Part shown: one piece after another, positions 10,218 to 17,848 of the stretch
Numbering within the stretch: position 1 is the first letter of the stretch
Layout of the letters: each line of letters begins with the position of its first letter
Assembly: GCA_958430865.1 (NCBI GenBank)
Contig: CAUDNR010000228.1
Location: 13,977-36,941 of the forward strand
Length of the DNA stretch: 22,965 nt
Reading direction: 5' to 3'
DNA from: Entrophospora sp. SA101
Lineage: Eukaryota; Glomeromycota; Glomeromycetes; Entrophosporales; Entrophosporaceae
Made by a program: the position numbers and the translations under genes
Notes under the pieces: model-generated
The model's input: only the letters and a program-made list of their open reading frames with translations
Databases searched by the model: none
What the model was told of the DNA's origin: nothing

Positions 10218-10929
10218 TCTTTTAAAATATCCACAATTTTATTACTTGAGTTATATAATCTTTTTAACACCACATTTGTTTTAGATCTATCATTAAAAAA
10301 CAAGTAATAATTAATTTATGAAATTCACTAAAACCACCTTTAGCCAAATGTTCAATATTTTCAAATTCATTAAAAGGAATCCATTCAATATAACTATCAT
10401 CATATCTATTTATTTTACGTTCATATAGAAACTTGGTTATTTCACTATTTCCACAATCAGCCTCTAAATTTTTAATTTCCTTTTTTTTACAATCATTACA
10501 TATATTCAACCTAATATCTATGTCAATTAAATTTTGATGTGGTTTTCCAATCAATATTTTACTTTCTTCTTTCTCATCTTCTTTTAATCCATTTAAAAGT
10601 TTATTTAATGTATCAATTGATTCATTCAAATACTTCATAAGATCATCATCATATTTTATCATTTCTTTCTTACAATCAATACAATTTTCTATTAATTTTA
10701 ATGTTCCATGTAATTCATTTAAAATCTTATTAATTCTAATTTGTCTAGCATATTCAAATGAAATTGGTTTACATAATAAATTATATCTTGGATAAATTGA
10801 TTCAATCAATAGTTTTAATTTGTTTAGCAATTCAATTTCTCTCATCTTTAATAATACCTAATACTTATTTAGAATTTTAAATAATTTCATAAAATGTAAT
10901 CACCAAATTGGAAAAAAACAATTTATTTT

Positions 10930-11639
10930 TTTTTTCCTTTAGTACCACTGTATTAACATGTGAGTTTATTCATTTGCAGAATGAAATTTGGTAAAACTTG
11001 AATAAGATTCAAATAGACCCAAACGACAACAACACAACAACAATAATTATAACACTCGTAATTATATTGGATATCCACAGACTTTATATTATACAAATGT
11101 TATTGATTTGTATGCATTTGAAGTAGATTGGGTAATTAATGTGGCGGAAGTAGCTATGGTTTAGAAATTCGATAGTTTGAAAGATAAATATATATTTTTT
11201 ATACAATTTACTGACATTCAGGGCTGGAAATAGGAGTTGAAAATTTTCTGGAAGATTAATATTAATATAAAAAAATGTTAATTTAACAATCCTTTATTCA
11301 CTCTAAGAAATTTACCAAGGTATTTATACATTAATACTAGAAAAACCACAAACCCTTTTCTTTTCAGGAAGTTCCGGATTTTAAAAACATTATTTCCAGC
11401 GTACTTTAGAATTTATACATATAAAAAATAAGAAAACAAGGAAATAAAGAGTCAATAAAAAACACTTATAAGATAGTTATTTCTTTCAAATACAATATCA
11501 GTGATCCTTTAATATATCGGAGTTCAGTGCATCAAAAATTATTTGAATCATCTAGACAAAAAACGAAGGTGGGATTTTCGGTTGCAAATAAGTCAATTAG
11601 TATTTATAATAATCGTTTTAAACAAGTTTTCATAGTAAT
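10930..11639. other. AT-rich spacer without a gene
   Basis: No coding frame supported. An AAC-rich stretch (11019-11042) is a simple repeat. Confidence 0.4.
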
Positions 11640-11729
11640 TAGTGTTGGTCACCAAAACAATTTGAAGAGACGAATCAAAACTGATTACATGTCAAAATCG
11701 AAAGTCAAAAGTCGAAACTAGCCAATGTA
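11640..11729 (+). mobile_element. Short decayed copy of a TAGTGTTGGT-end MITE (copy A)
   Basis: It begins TAGTGTTGGTCACCAAAACA, close to the left end of the MITE at 17282 (TAGTGTTGGTTGCCGAAACT). It continues with TTTGAAGAGACGAA and repeated GTCAAAA(G/T)TCGAAA units that also fill copy B. It appears to end near GAAACTAGCCAATGTAATT, a weak match to the right end of copy B. The 64-codon frame overlapping it (11527-11721) begins with GTG and has no domain, so it is treated as spurious. Confidence 0.5.
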
Positions 11730-11961
11730 ATTCCTTTCCTGGAAGAAAGTATTAAACTCGATGTTTTTGTATTATTTAGAACATAAAATTATAAAATTTA
11801 TCGAATGAAAACTATGGCTTTGGATATGAAACTTTATGATTTTAAAGCAACTAGAAAAATTTTTGTATTTCGAAAGAATACTTTCTTCCAGGTACCATTG
11901 CAATATTAAATTTTCAACAGATCGTCACTCTCTTTTGGATTTTTAGTGATTCAACGACAGC

Positions 11962-12200
11962 TGTTAGCACCATATCCAAATTTATCATTTGCTTTTAACT
12001 AAAAATTATTAATATAAATAACATTTCTTAACCCATATTACTTTATAAACCCACTTAATGCTAAATATTCAATGTGTATAAATTCATTGAATGGAATCAT
12101 TACATATTTCATTATTATTTATTTTACGTTAATATTTTAGAATTTTTCTTTGTAACCATTCCATAATACTTTCCTATTTATTTCACAATCTATCTATCTT
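11962..12200 (-). pseudogene. Fragment of a third TKL kinase copy (K3)
   Basis: On the minus strand the frame reads VMIPFNEFIHIEYLALSGFI and then stops. This aligns with the start of the kinase domain in K2 (WIPFNEF-ENIEHLAKGGF). The second Gly-loop glycine motif is altered from KGG to LSG. The DNA on both sides also matches: upstream is a KINN/ERKIN-like stretch, and downstream is the intron-1 end (AATTTTTAGTTAAAAGCAAA, versus AATTTTTAGTTAGAAGCAAA in K2), with the acceptor AG changed to AA. Most of the exon between the Gly loop and intron 1 is missing. The copy keeps only about 240 bp of recognisable sequence and is dead. Confidence 0.7.
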
Positions 12201-12990
12201 TAGCGACAAATTCATCACCTAATTCATAGATTATTTCTGTTTTTTATTAAAGAAACTTTTAGCCCATGTATTGATTTATAAAGTAAACTGAAATTGATTT
12301 ACTAACAAGTCCTTTTACAACTGACGCGATTTTTAGTGTATTATTAATTCCATCTATCAGCACACTTTGCTTTATCAAAGTTATAACTATTTATTTATTG
12401 TATTTATTGTGTTTATTAAATAAGTTAAATAATTTATTTTTATAAAATCCTCTTTTGTTGTTGATGGCATTTTTTCGGAAATAATGAAATACACAGTAAT
12501 CGTGAATGTTTTTAAATTAATATCTGATGTATAAAAATAGTAAATATGATCAATAATGACAGTAAATTGAAGAAAAATAGTTGAAATACAGCATACATAT
12601 TTGGGAAAAAAAAGGTGCCATTACATCATTTCCTTGCAATTTATATTATTGTAACGATTGATATGAAATCAACAAAAGTTTATTCTAAATATTATCGTTA
12701 TATTTCCATGTTACTATATTATTTTATTTAAGGATAATAGTTTTAATAAAAAAAATAAAAATACAATAGAATTGTTCATAATTAAAATCTTAAAGTTAAA
12801 GTCATAATTAAAATAATAAATTTATTTTTGATATGGTTTCGAAATAAATTCAACGATTAAAAAATTAGTTATTTTTGTTTGTCTGTTTGTTGCGAATTTT
12901 ATGTTTTTACGATTCGTTGTGAATGTATCGTATGGAAGATTTTAAACGAATTGTCGAAAAATGTTTGATGCGAGGTTATCAATTTAAACG
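12200..12990. other. AT-rich spacer without a gene
   Basis: Nothing coding could be supported. Traces of kinase N-terminal homology may continue to about 12330 but are too weak to place. Confidence 0.35.
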
Positions 12991-12998
12991 GCGATGCC

Positions 12999-13022
12999 AA
13001 AAAAAAAAAAAAAAAAAAAAAA
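12999..13022 (+). repeat. A24 homopolymer
   Basis: This is a run of 24 A immediately 5' of the end of the inverted-repeat arm. It may be a microsatellite or the tail of a retroposed sequence. No target duplication could be identified. Confidence 0.8.
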
Positions 13023-13076
13023 TTCTAAATATAGTTTGCCAAAAAATTAATCACTTTAACCGATTTTCCAACTTTC

Positions 13077-13489
13077 GAGTTGGGTATTTAATTGAGTCCG
13101 AGTTTGTCTGCCAAAATAATAAATTCGTCCGTGTATTCAGTGCCGGAATTCCTCCAAGAATTAGCAAAAACTTTTGTCAATTCCGCATTATCAATATTAA
13201 AAATAGGAATTTGTTGTGCGATTTCATTTAACAAAGCAAGGTAGAAAAGCAGCTGAGGACCTGGTAAATCTGAACCTGAACTTGGATTATTATTGTTGTT
13301 GTTGTTATTATTATTTTTAAGAAGTATTTGTGCCTTTTCAAGATCAGGTACGTGAACAGTAATGTTTTTGCCATTAGATAAATTTGCAATAATGGAAGGT
13401 GATTGATTATTACTCATTTTTATTTATTATTGAAAAAAGCAATAATAATTTTTTTGTTTATATGTGAGCGAGGAATTAAAAGATTTATT
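13077..13489 (-). repeat. Inverted-duplication arm 1 (partner 15386-15832)
   Basis: The arm contains the 109-aa HMG-like gene, about 70 bp of its upstream region and about 11 bp beyond its stop. It matches 15386-15832 in opposite orientation at about 94% in the coding part. Similarity stops just after CCAACTC on the 3' side and near AATAAATC on the 5' side. The spacer is about 1.9 kb. Confidence 0.85.
13088..13417 (-). CDS. Small HMG-box-like protein, 109 aa (inverted pair, copy 1)
   Basis: The frame is intact from ATG (13417) to TAA. N-terminal part: MSNNQSPSIIANLSNG, then ITVHVPDLEKAQILLK, a motif shared with both other family members here. An Asn10 linker and PSSGSDLPGP precede a 50-residue helical part: LLFYLALLNEIAQQIP, then NIDNAELTKVFANSWRN, then EYTDEFIILADKLGL. 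The spacing of hydrophobics, Pro, N-x-x-E-x-(S/T)K, Trp and (F/Y)xxLA is that of an HMG box (helix 1, helix 2 with the core Trp, helix 3). The basic residues that normally contact DNA are mostly missing. MATA-HMG-like families are expanded in Rhizophagus (family knowledge). It may bind DNA weakly or act as a partner protein. The 15492-15821 copy differs at 14 residues. The HMG assignment is by eye and could be wrong; that this is a real gene is better supported. Confidence 0.7.
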   Translation of the reverse strand: MSNNQSPSIIANLSNGKNITVHVPDLEKAQILLKNNNNNNNNNNPSSGSDLPGPQLLFYLALLNEIAQQIPIFNIDNAELTKVFANSWRNSGTEYTDEFIILADKLGLN

Positions 13490-14147
13490 AATGACTTTTT
13501 TTTTTAAAATCAGTATTTCCAGAGTATTTCTACCACTAGCGACCCTCATGTTTTTATAGTTCATTTTTTCTATTGTTTTTTTAATTTCCATTCAACCTAA
13601 TCAAAGTGTATTGAGACGAACTATTACTACCGTTTTCAAAATTTTTGATGCCTAACTAATCATCGACAAGTTGCAGTAACAAATATGGAAATTCGACGGA
13701 ATTTTAGAAGGTGTACACGGATGAAAATTACCCGATGCAATGTAACCAGTCCACCTCAATTTAAAATCCAAATTTGGCAACCACTTTGTTATTTCCTTTA
13801 CGTTCATAAATTTGATTATTTAGACATCGAATATTTTGATTTTTTGCTAATTAGATGTTAATGAGGAAGTTTGCTTTTTTTTATTGAGAAAATTTAAAAA
13901 CCATTTTTTGAAAAAAATCTTATAATTCATAATTAATATTACTTTTACGCATATTATGATTAAGGAGGGTTTTTTACATGTAATAAAAATCAAAAATCAA
14001 AAATCAAAAATCAAAATGAAACATACTATTACAAAGACATATAATAATAAATATTTAATATTTAATGACTGCATAATTTGTGTATTTTCTTATTTTGGTA
14101 ATAATTCATAAAATCGAATTCAATCAACTGACATAGACGTGGTCTTT

Positions 14148-14546
14148 TTATTCTGATTTGTCGATTGGTTTAAGTTTGTCATGTTTGTTTATTACTTCAT
14201 CATTCGACAATAATCTTTCATATTCATCCGTGTATTCTCTATCCAATCCATCCCAAATTTCTTTGCCAACCTTATAAACATTATTCAAAGCCCATTTTTT
14301 ATCAGTGATTTCCTTATCTTCTTTAATCGATTTTTCAATCATTGAACAAAACAAAAAAAACGGCTTCAACTCTTTTTCCAATGGATATTCGTTGCCTAGT
14401 AAGTCAAGTGTTTCTTTAACGGTTGGAATTGGGATATGTAATTCGTGAGTTTCGTGTTGAGAAATTGGAAATTGGAACTTGGCACAATTTGTTTCCGATA
14501 AATGTGATGATGATTCTGATGATGTTTTTTCTTTACCGCGACACAT
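14148..14546 (-). CDS. HMG-box-like protein, 132 aa, middle of the cluster
   Basis: The open frame extends up to 14774, but I place the start at ATG 14546 (MCRGKEKTSSES). The upstream part is AT-only low complexity (KKK/NQK/FKK), and the paralogs have short N-termini. Architecture parallels the 109-aa pair: a Ser-rich head, a short motif HELHIPIPTVKETLDLLGNE that corresponds to ITVHVPDLEKAQILLK, then KPFFLFCSMIEKSIKED. Next come NNVYKVGKEIWDGLDREYTD and EYERLLSND. The PFFLF start, K-x-x-x-x-W core and EYxxLL end fit an HMG box better than in the pair, and it is richer in Lys. The C-terminal tail (KHDKLKPIDKSE) is charged. It is transcribed away from the + copy at 15492, with about 950 bp between the two ATGs. 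A MATA-HMG-type regulator is my inference. Confidence 0.65.
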   Translation of the reverse strand: MCRGKEKTSSESSSHLSETNCAKFQFPISQHETHELHIPIPTVKETLDLLGNEYPLEKELKPFFLFCSMIEKSIKEDKEITDKKWALNNVYKVGKEIWDGLDREYTDEYERLLSNDEVINKHDKLKPIDKSE

Positions 14547-14774
14547 TTTAAATATTTTTAGCGTGAATAATTTTTTAAAAATATTAAAAATATCAAAACA
14601 CTTTTTTTTTTCAAATTTCCAAACATTCAAACATTTTATTTGATTTTCGTTTTGATTTTTTTGATTTTTCAAAACATTGTTGCGCGTAGTGGCAAATTTA
14701 ATTTCATCAATAATTGAATCAAAGCAAGAATTTGTTTTCTTTTTTAAAAAAAAAAATGATAATAATAATTCCAA

Positions 14775-15385
14775 AAACGGGAGTATCGAATAAATGTTAA
14801 AATTTTAACAATGGTCAACCATTTTGCTAATTCCAAATTCAAAGAGCACTTTCCTAATTAATTCATTAAAATTATTACAAAAGATTTTTTTTAACAATTA
14901 CAATCTAATAAATCTCAATGTATGATACGTGGAAACGAAAAGATGCAAATCTAATTTGTATGAATAACGCTTGCATTATTTATATTCTCGTATGAAAATT
15001 TTCTTAGCTATTATATTGTTTGTTCTTTTATTAATTATGATCCAAAAAAAGCAGGTAAGAAGAAATACAAATCCTATTTAGAAAACGACATTCTACGTGC
15101 ATCATAAAAAAAGAGCCAATAAATTTCCGAGTTGTATTGTTAATATTTAATGAAGAAAAAGGTCACGTACCAATACCAAAGAAGTTTAATGAAGAAAATG
15201 TCACATACCAATACCGAAAGACATACAAACAAATATGTACACACCATACCAAAAAAAGACGACATACAAACAAACAATTAATTATTATAATTATAACACA
15301 ATTATAATAATTATAATACAATTATAATAATTATAATTTATTAATGAAGTAAAAAAAAGAAATTATTAACACTCCCTACCTTTAA
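14775..15385. promoter_or_regulatory. Shared upstream region between divergent HMG-like genes
   Basis: It lies between the ATGs of the minus-strand gene (14546) and the plus-strand gene (15492). It contains a tandem duplication of about 39 bp (15146-15184 and 15185-15222, starting TTTAATGAAGAAAA, with ACCAATACC cores). It also contains two 20-bp units of CAATTATAATAATTATAATA (15299-15338). No coding frame. The repeats could affect expression of the + copy only, since arm 1 lacks them. Confidence 0.4.
15146..15222 (+). repeat. Tandem duplication, two units of about 39 bp
   Basis: Unit 1 (15146-15184) and unit 2 (15185-15222) both begin TTTAATGAAGAAAA and continue with GTCAC(G/A)TACCAATACC. 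They differ by a few substitutions and one indel. Located about 270-345 bp upstream of the + HMG-like gene. Confidence 0.75.
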
Positions 15386-15435
15386 AATAAATCTTTAATT
15401 CTTTGTTCACATATAAACAAAAAAATTATTATTGC

Positions 15436-15470
15436 TACATTCCTTTGCATTAGCGAAACCTTTGACAAAG
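15436..15470 (+). other. 35-bp insertion in the promoter/5' UTR of HMG-like copy 2
   Basis: These bases are absent from the otherwise conserved upstream region of copy 1. The piece includes GCATTAGCGAAACCTTTGAC. That resembles the interior of the MITE at 17282-17457 (TATGCGAAACCTTTTGACTT), so it may be a small transposon-derived insertion. Deletion from copy 1 is equally possible. Confidence 0.5.
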
Positions 15471-15491
15471 TTTTTTTAATAATAAATAAAA

Positions 15492-15821
15492 ATGAGTAAT
15501 AATCAATCACCTTCCACTATTGCAAATTTATCTAATGGCAGAATCATTACTGTTCACGTACCTGATCTTGAAAAGGCACAAATACTTCTTAAAAAAAATA
15601 ATAACAACAACAACAATAATAATCCAAGTTCAGGTTCGGATTTACCAGGTCCTCAGCTGCTTTTCTATCTTGCTTTGTCAAATGAGATCGCACAACAAAT
15701 TCCTAATTTTAATATTGATAATGCGGAATCGGCAAAAGTTTTTACTGATTCTTGGAGGAATGCTGGCATTAAATACACGAACGAATTTATTATTTTGGCG
15801 GACAAACTTGGACTTAATTAA
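15492..15821 (+). CDS. Small HMG-box-like protein, 109 aa (inverted pair, copy 2)
   Basis: Intact from ATG to TAA, same length as copy 1 at 13088-13417. I count 21 nucleotide differences in 330: 14 amino-acid changes and 6 silent codon changes. Four changes fall in the first 50 residues; ten fall in the HMG-like half, for example L63S, I72N and four clustered in ESAKVFTD. The Asn linker, VHVPDLEKAQILLK and the core Trp (SWRN) are kept. The high share of replacement changes with both frames intact suggests weak constraint or divergence of function. The promoter is shared with copy 1 for about 50 bp but has a 35-bp insertion, and tandem repeats lie further upstream. A DNA-binding or partner role is inferred from the fold guess only. 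Confidence 0.7.
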   Translation: MSNNQSPSTIANLSNGRIITVHVPDLEKAQILLKKNNNNNNNNNPSSGSDLPGPQLLFYLALSNEIAQQIPNFNIDNAESAKVFTDSWRNAGIKYTNEFIILADKLGLN

Positions 15822-16125
15822 ATATCCAACTCAAAAAATAATAACTTTTAATTATGACTTTAATTTTAAAGATTTTTAATTATGAAAGAAATTTTATTTT
15901 ATTTTTTTATTAATTTGATATTGTCAAATGTATATGATTGTCATTATAAAAATTTTATTTTGGCAGTGTTTATATTAAAATAAAAACTATCTTCAAAGAA
16001 AAAAAAAATGGCAAGAGCTTTATTAACTAGTCATATAACTTCCAAATTATAGGATTAAACAATATAAGGATGACGTTTTGCGATTTAACATATATAATAC
16101 AACATCAAACTTTAAATTCATGACT

Positions 16126-16215
16126 CCAATTTTGTCTGCCAAAATAACAAATTCGCTTATGTGTTTGGTGCTGGAATTCCTTCATGAATTAGTAAAAACT
16201 TTTGAACAGATTTAA
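16126..16215 (-). pseudogene. 3' fragment of a further copy of the 109-aa HMG-like gene
   Basis: The minus strand reads KVFTNS-stop-RNSSTKHIS, then EFVILADKIGV. This matches the C-terminus of the intact pair (KVFTDSWRNAGIKYTNEF, then IILADKLGL). The conserved Trp codon TGG has become TGA. Only about 90 bp remain, with no N-terminal half. It lies 300 bp downstream of copy 2 in opposite orientation, so the family has duplicated at least three times locally. Confidence 0.75.
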
Positions 16216-16231
16216 AATTGCTATTGTTCAT

Positions 16232-16266
16232 GTGGCGTACCAATACGAGGTCTTCAGACCGCGCCA
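16232..16266 (+). repeat. Nested hairpin with GGTCT-TC-AGACC apex
   Basis: TGGCG (16232-16236) pairs with CGCCA (16262-16266), and inside it GGTCT (16249-16253) pairs with AGACC (16256-16260). It is GC-rich relative to its surroundings. A related apex, GGTCT-TGG-AGACC, occurs at 22676-22688. Possibly ends of a repeat family; no function assigned. Confidence 0.4.
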
Positions 16267-16680
16267 ACCATTTATTTGGATCAGCAATACCCGTATTTGC
16301 GTTGCATTTTTCCTATATTAATATGTGTTACGGTTTCTAGAGAGGTTTTCGAGATTTTTACACGCGTGAAAAGAAAATGACTAACATGTCAGAAGACTTT
16401 TTTTTATTCATTAATGCTAATCCATTCATTAGATTGTAAAACATAATTTTCCTTTATAGAACACATCCATTTTTTGGTGTTGGCTTATATAGTCCTGAAC
16501 AAGATACTAAATTTTGTTTATTTCATTACATATTATCGGATGAAGTTTTTTTAATTGTATCTCATCTGAAACTTCAATTAATTGATGTGTTATATATGTG
16601 AAAAGGCTCTTTTGCTGCACTTTTAAACAAAGATATATTAGACCTTGCATATACTCTAAAGTTAATAGTAATTGTTTGCA
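16267..16680. other. Unassigned stretch, slightly less AT-rich
   Basis: It contains TTACACGCGTGAAAAG (with the palindrome ACACGCGTG) around 16357-16372. No coding frame could be supported on either strand. Confidence 0.3.
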
Positions 16681-16689
16681 AATATATTA

Positions 16690-17217
16690 TCCCTGATATC
16701 GTTTTCAATTAATACAGCTTTAATGAATTGGATGGATGACAATTCCTGAGTTGGATCGTAAAATTGTTTTTAGAAATTGTTATAACTGTGTAAGGGATTA
16801 GTTTGCGCCCATTCTTTCTCTTTTTCACCAGCTTGATCTCTAAAATAGAAACAACAATGGTATCTATGAAGGTTCAATCTTGTAAATAGAAGGCGATATA
16901 TTGTTCCAGGTGAGTATCTGCATATTTCAATTTCATACAAATCCAAAACATCCAGCTTTTATATGAGATAACGTTCATAGAGTATTTCCAAGTTACATAA
17001 CCTTGAGTAAGTTTTGCCTCTGCATAGCTTGGAACATCTGAAAATTCATACGCGATTTCCTTCTCCTTTGTGCTAAGAATGTTTCACTGAAATCTTAAAG
17101 AACATTTAGACACCGAACAAGTTTTTCTTTTGCTCTGGTTTCATAATAGTAAAAAAATTTTCAATAGCTGATTTTCGTGACTTTGATGATGTTAGTAACC
17201 GAGCCATTTTTCTTTGA
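16690..17217 (-). pseudogene. Degenerate coding remnant, family not recognised
   Basis: From an ATG at 17217 the minus strand reads MARLLTSSKSRKSAIENFFT, then IMKPEQKKN, then stops. After a frame change, 16990-16690 reads about 100 codons with only two stops, including TIYRLLFTRLNLHRYHCCFY, FRDQAGEKEKEWAQTNPLHS and ELSSIQFIKAVLIENDIRDN. Composition is less AT-rich than its flanks, and charged and aromatic residues are balanced. It is therefore probably a decayed gene or transposon ORF rather than random sequence. I recognise no domain. It abuts the MITE at 17282. Confidence 0.35.
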
Positions 17218-17281
17218 AATGGGCGACTTTTGAAATAAATAAAAGGGAAATAGGAAACATCCTTAATGCTTCATAATACAA

Positions 17282-17457
17282 TAGTGTTGGTTGCCGAAAC
17301 TATTTTGAAGAAGCGAAAGTCAAAACTAAAATTAAAATTTATATGTCAAAACTAAATCAAAAGTCAAAGGTCAAATGTCAAAACTAGTTTCGACTTATGC
17401 GAAACCTTTTGACTTTCGCATAGTTGCGGAACTCTTTAGTTTTGGAAACCAACATTA
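17282..17457 (+). mobile_element. MITE with TAGTGTTGGT ends, 176 bp (copy B)
   Basis: Left end TAGTGTTGGTTGCCGAAACT; right end, read on the other strand, TAATGTTGGTTTCCAAAACT. That is 16 of 20 matching. Inside are repeated GTCAAAACTAA/GTCAAAAGTCAAA units and a CGACTTATGCGAAACC segment, with no coding capacity. A shorter relative lies at 11640. No clear target duplication (TAATACAA versus ATTACCAT), so the superfamily is uncertain; hAT-like is my guess from the ends. Confidence 0.6.
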
Positions 17458-17848
17458 ATTACCATATTCGTGAAGAGCGCGTTCTTGATATATGGAAAAA
17501 ATGCGAGCGTCTCCAACAAGATGTGGATTACAATTCAACAGTTATGAGAGATATAGAGCTTCATTACGAGAAGCAGATAAAGAAAAATAAGTCAAAATCT
17601 AAATCTGTGAAAATTTCCGATTTACCCATTATTGATGGCGGAATCAACATGATTGAAACTGGCACAACTGATAATGGTTCGTCTCGCTTCTGAAGCGAGT
17701 CTGAGGGGACGAATCTAATGATTCATGATACTCCTGCTCCTGCAAAAAAAGCAGAAGAAAAAAATAAACTGTATAACATACTTAAGGACAATCGTATGGA
17801 AACAAAAAAGACGTTAAATGAGGCGGAACGGTTACTGACTTCTTACTA
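17458..17848 (+). pseudogene. Plus-strand coding remnant, unknown (transposon-like)
   Basis: One frame runs for about 130 codons to TAA at 17848 with a single internal TGA (17691-17693). It reads REERVLDIWKKCERLQQDVD, MRDIELHYEKQIKKNKSKSK, ISDLPIIDGGINMIE, and after the TGA TPAPAKKAEEKNKLYNILKD and KTLNEAERLLTSY. It is Lys/Glu rich and probably helical. The TGA sits inside a perfect palindrome, CTCGCTTC-T-GAAGCGAG (17683-17699). The frame is open upstream only through the MITE end, so no genuine start codon is visible; the first in-frame ATG is at 17544. It meets the minus-strand Gag-protease remnant tail to tail at about 17850. I cannot name the family. Confidence 0.45.

Larger units (their letters stand above)
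9056..10845 (-). pseudogene. Nearly full-length TKL-type protein kinase, copy K2, disabled
   Basis: It starts at ATG 10845. The first 193 codons are open and carry two C-x2-C pairs (CIDCKK, CNDCKK), then EWIPFNEF and a degenerate Gly loop (LAKGGFSEF). The frame then shifts at a T6 run (10295-10300) and continues as NVVLKRLYNSSNKIVDILKE, with the ATP-binding Lys. After intron 1 comes GITKDPSTNEYM, another shift, then EYAGNGDLHNHL. After intron 2 come IHHDLHSGNIF (catalytic loop) and DLRLC (DFG equivalent, Gly to Arg). GVIPYLAPEVLSGKQYT and KKPDIYSFGMIMWEYTTGKK follow. A TAA stop at 9622-9620 ends that frame. Subdomain XI has TGA for the Cys of CWD, followed by DLNPVNRPTADEL. The tail has KHHVDVFYTSRPLGKLI and then DINCNDKRKAIKKKL in yet another frame. 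The YTSRPL tail marks the expanded glomeromycete kinase family (family knowledge). About four frameshifts, two stops, a lost donor and a changed DLG make it a pseudogene. The N-terminal 193-aa frame could still be translated. Confidence 0.8.
15386..15832 (+). repeat. Inverted-duplication arm 2 (partner 13077-13489)
   Basis: It is the same block as arm 1 on the opposite strand. Upstream, CACATATAAACAAAAAAATT and TATTATTGC are identical in both arms. Arm 2 then carries about 35 extra bases (15436-15470) before AATAATAAATAAAAATG. Confidence 0.85.

Noticed and set aside
12923..13231. 102-codon plus frame ending opposite the HMG-like gene
   Set aside because: It runs through an A24 tract and then reads antisense to the well supported gene at 13088-13417.
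14547..14774. N-terminal extension of the 14148-14546 gene to an upstream ATG
   Set aside because: The extra 76 residues are Lys/Asn/Phe low complexity encoded by AT-only DNA, and the paralogs start close to the conserved motif.
15285..15345. CRISPR-like short direct repeats
   Set aside because: The units are simple AT tandem repeats without unique spacers, in a eukaryotic context.
15520..15879. 119-codon plus frame overlapping HMG-like copy 2
   Set aside because: It is a shadow frame. Frame 15492-15821 is conserved with its inverted twin, while this one is not.
17678..17715. Hammerhead-ribozyme-like string (CTGA...GTC...GGACGAA)
   Set aside because: The core would need CUGANGA followed directly by stem II, then GAAA. 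Here the core has extra bases, GAAA reads GAAT, and no consistent stem I and stem III can be drawn in any permutation.
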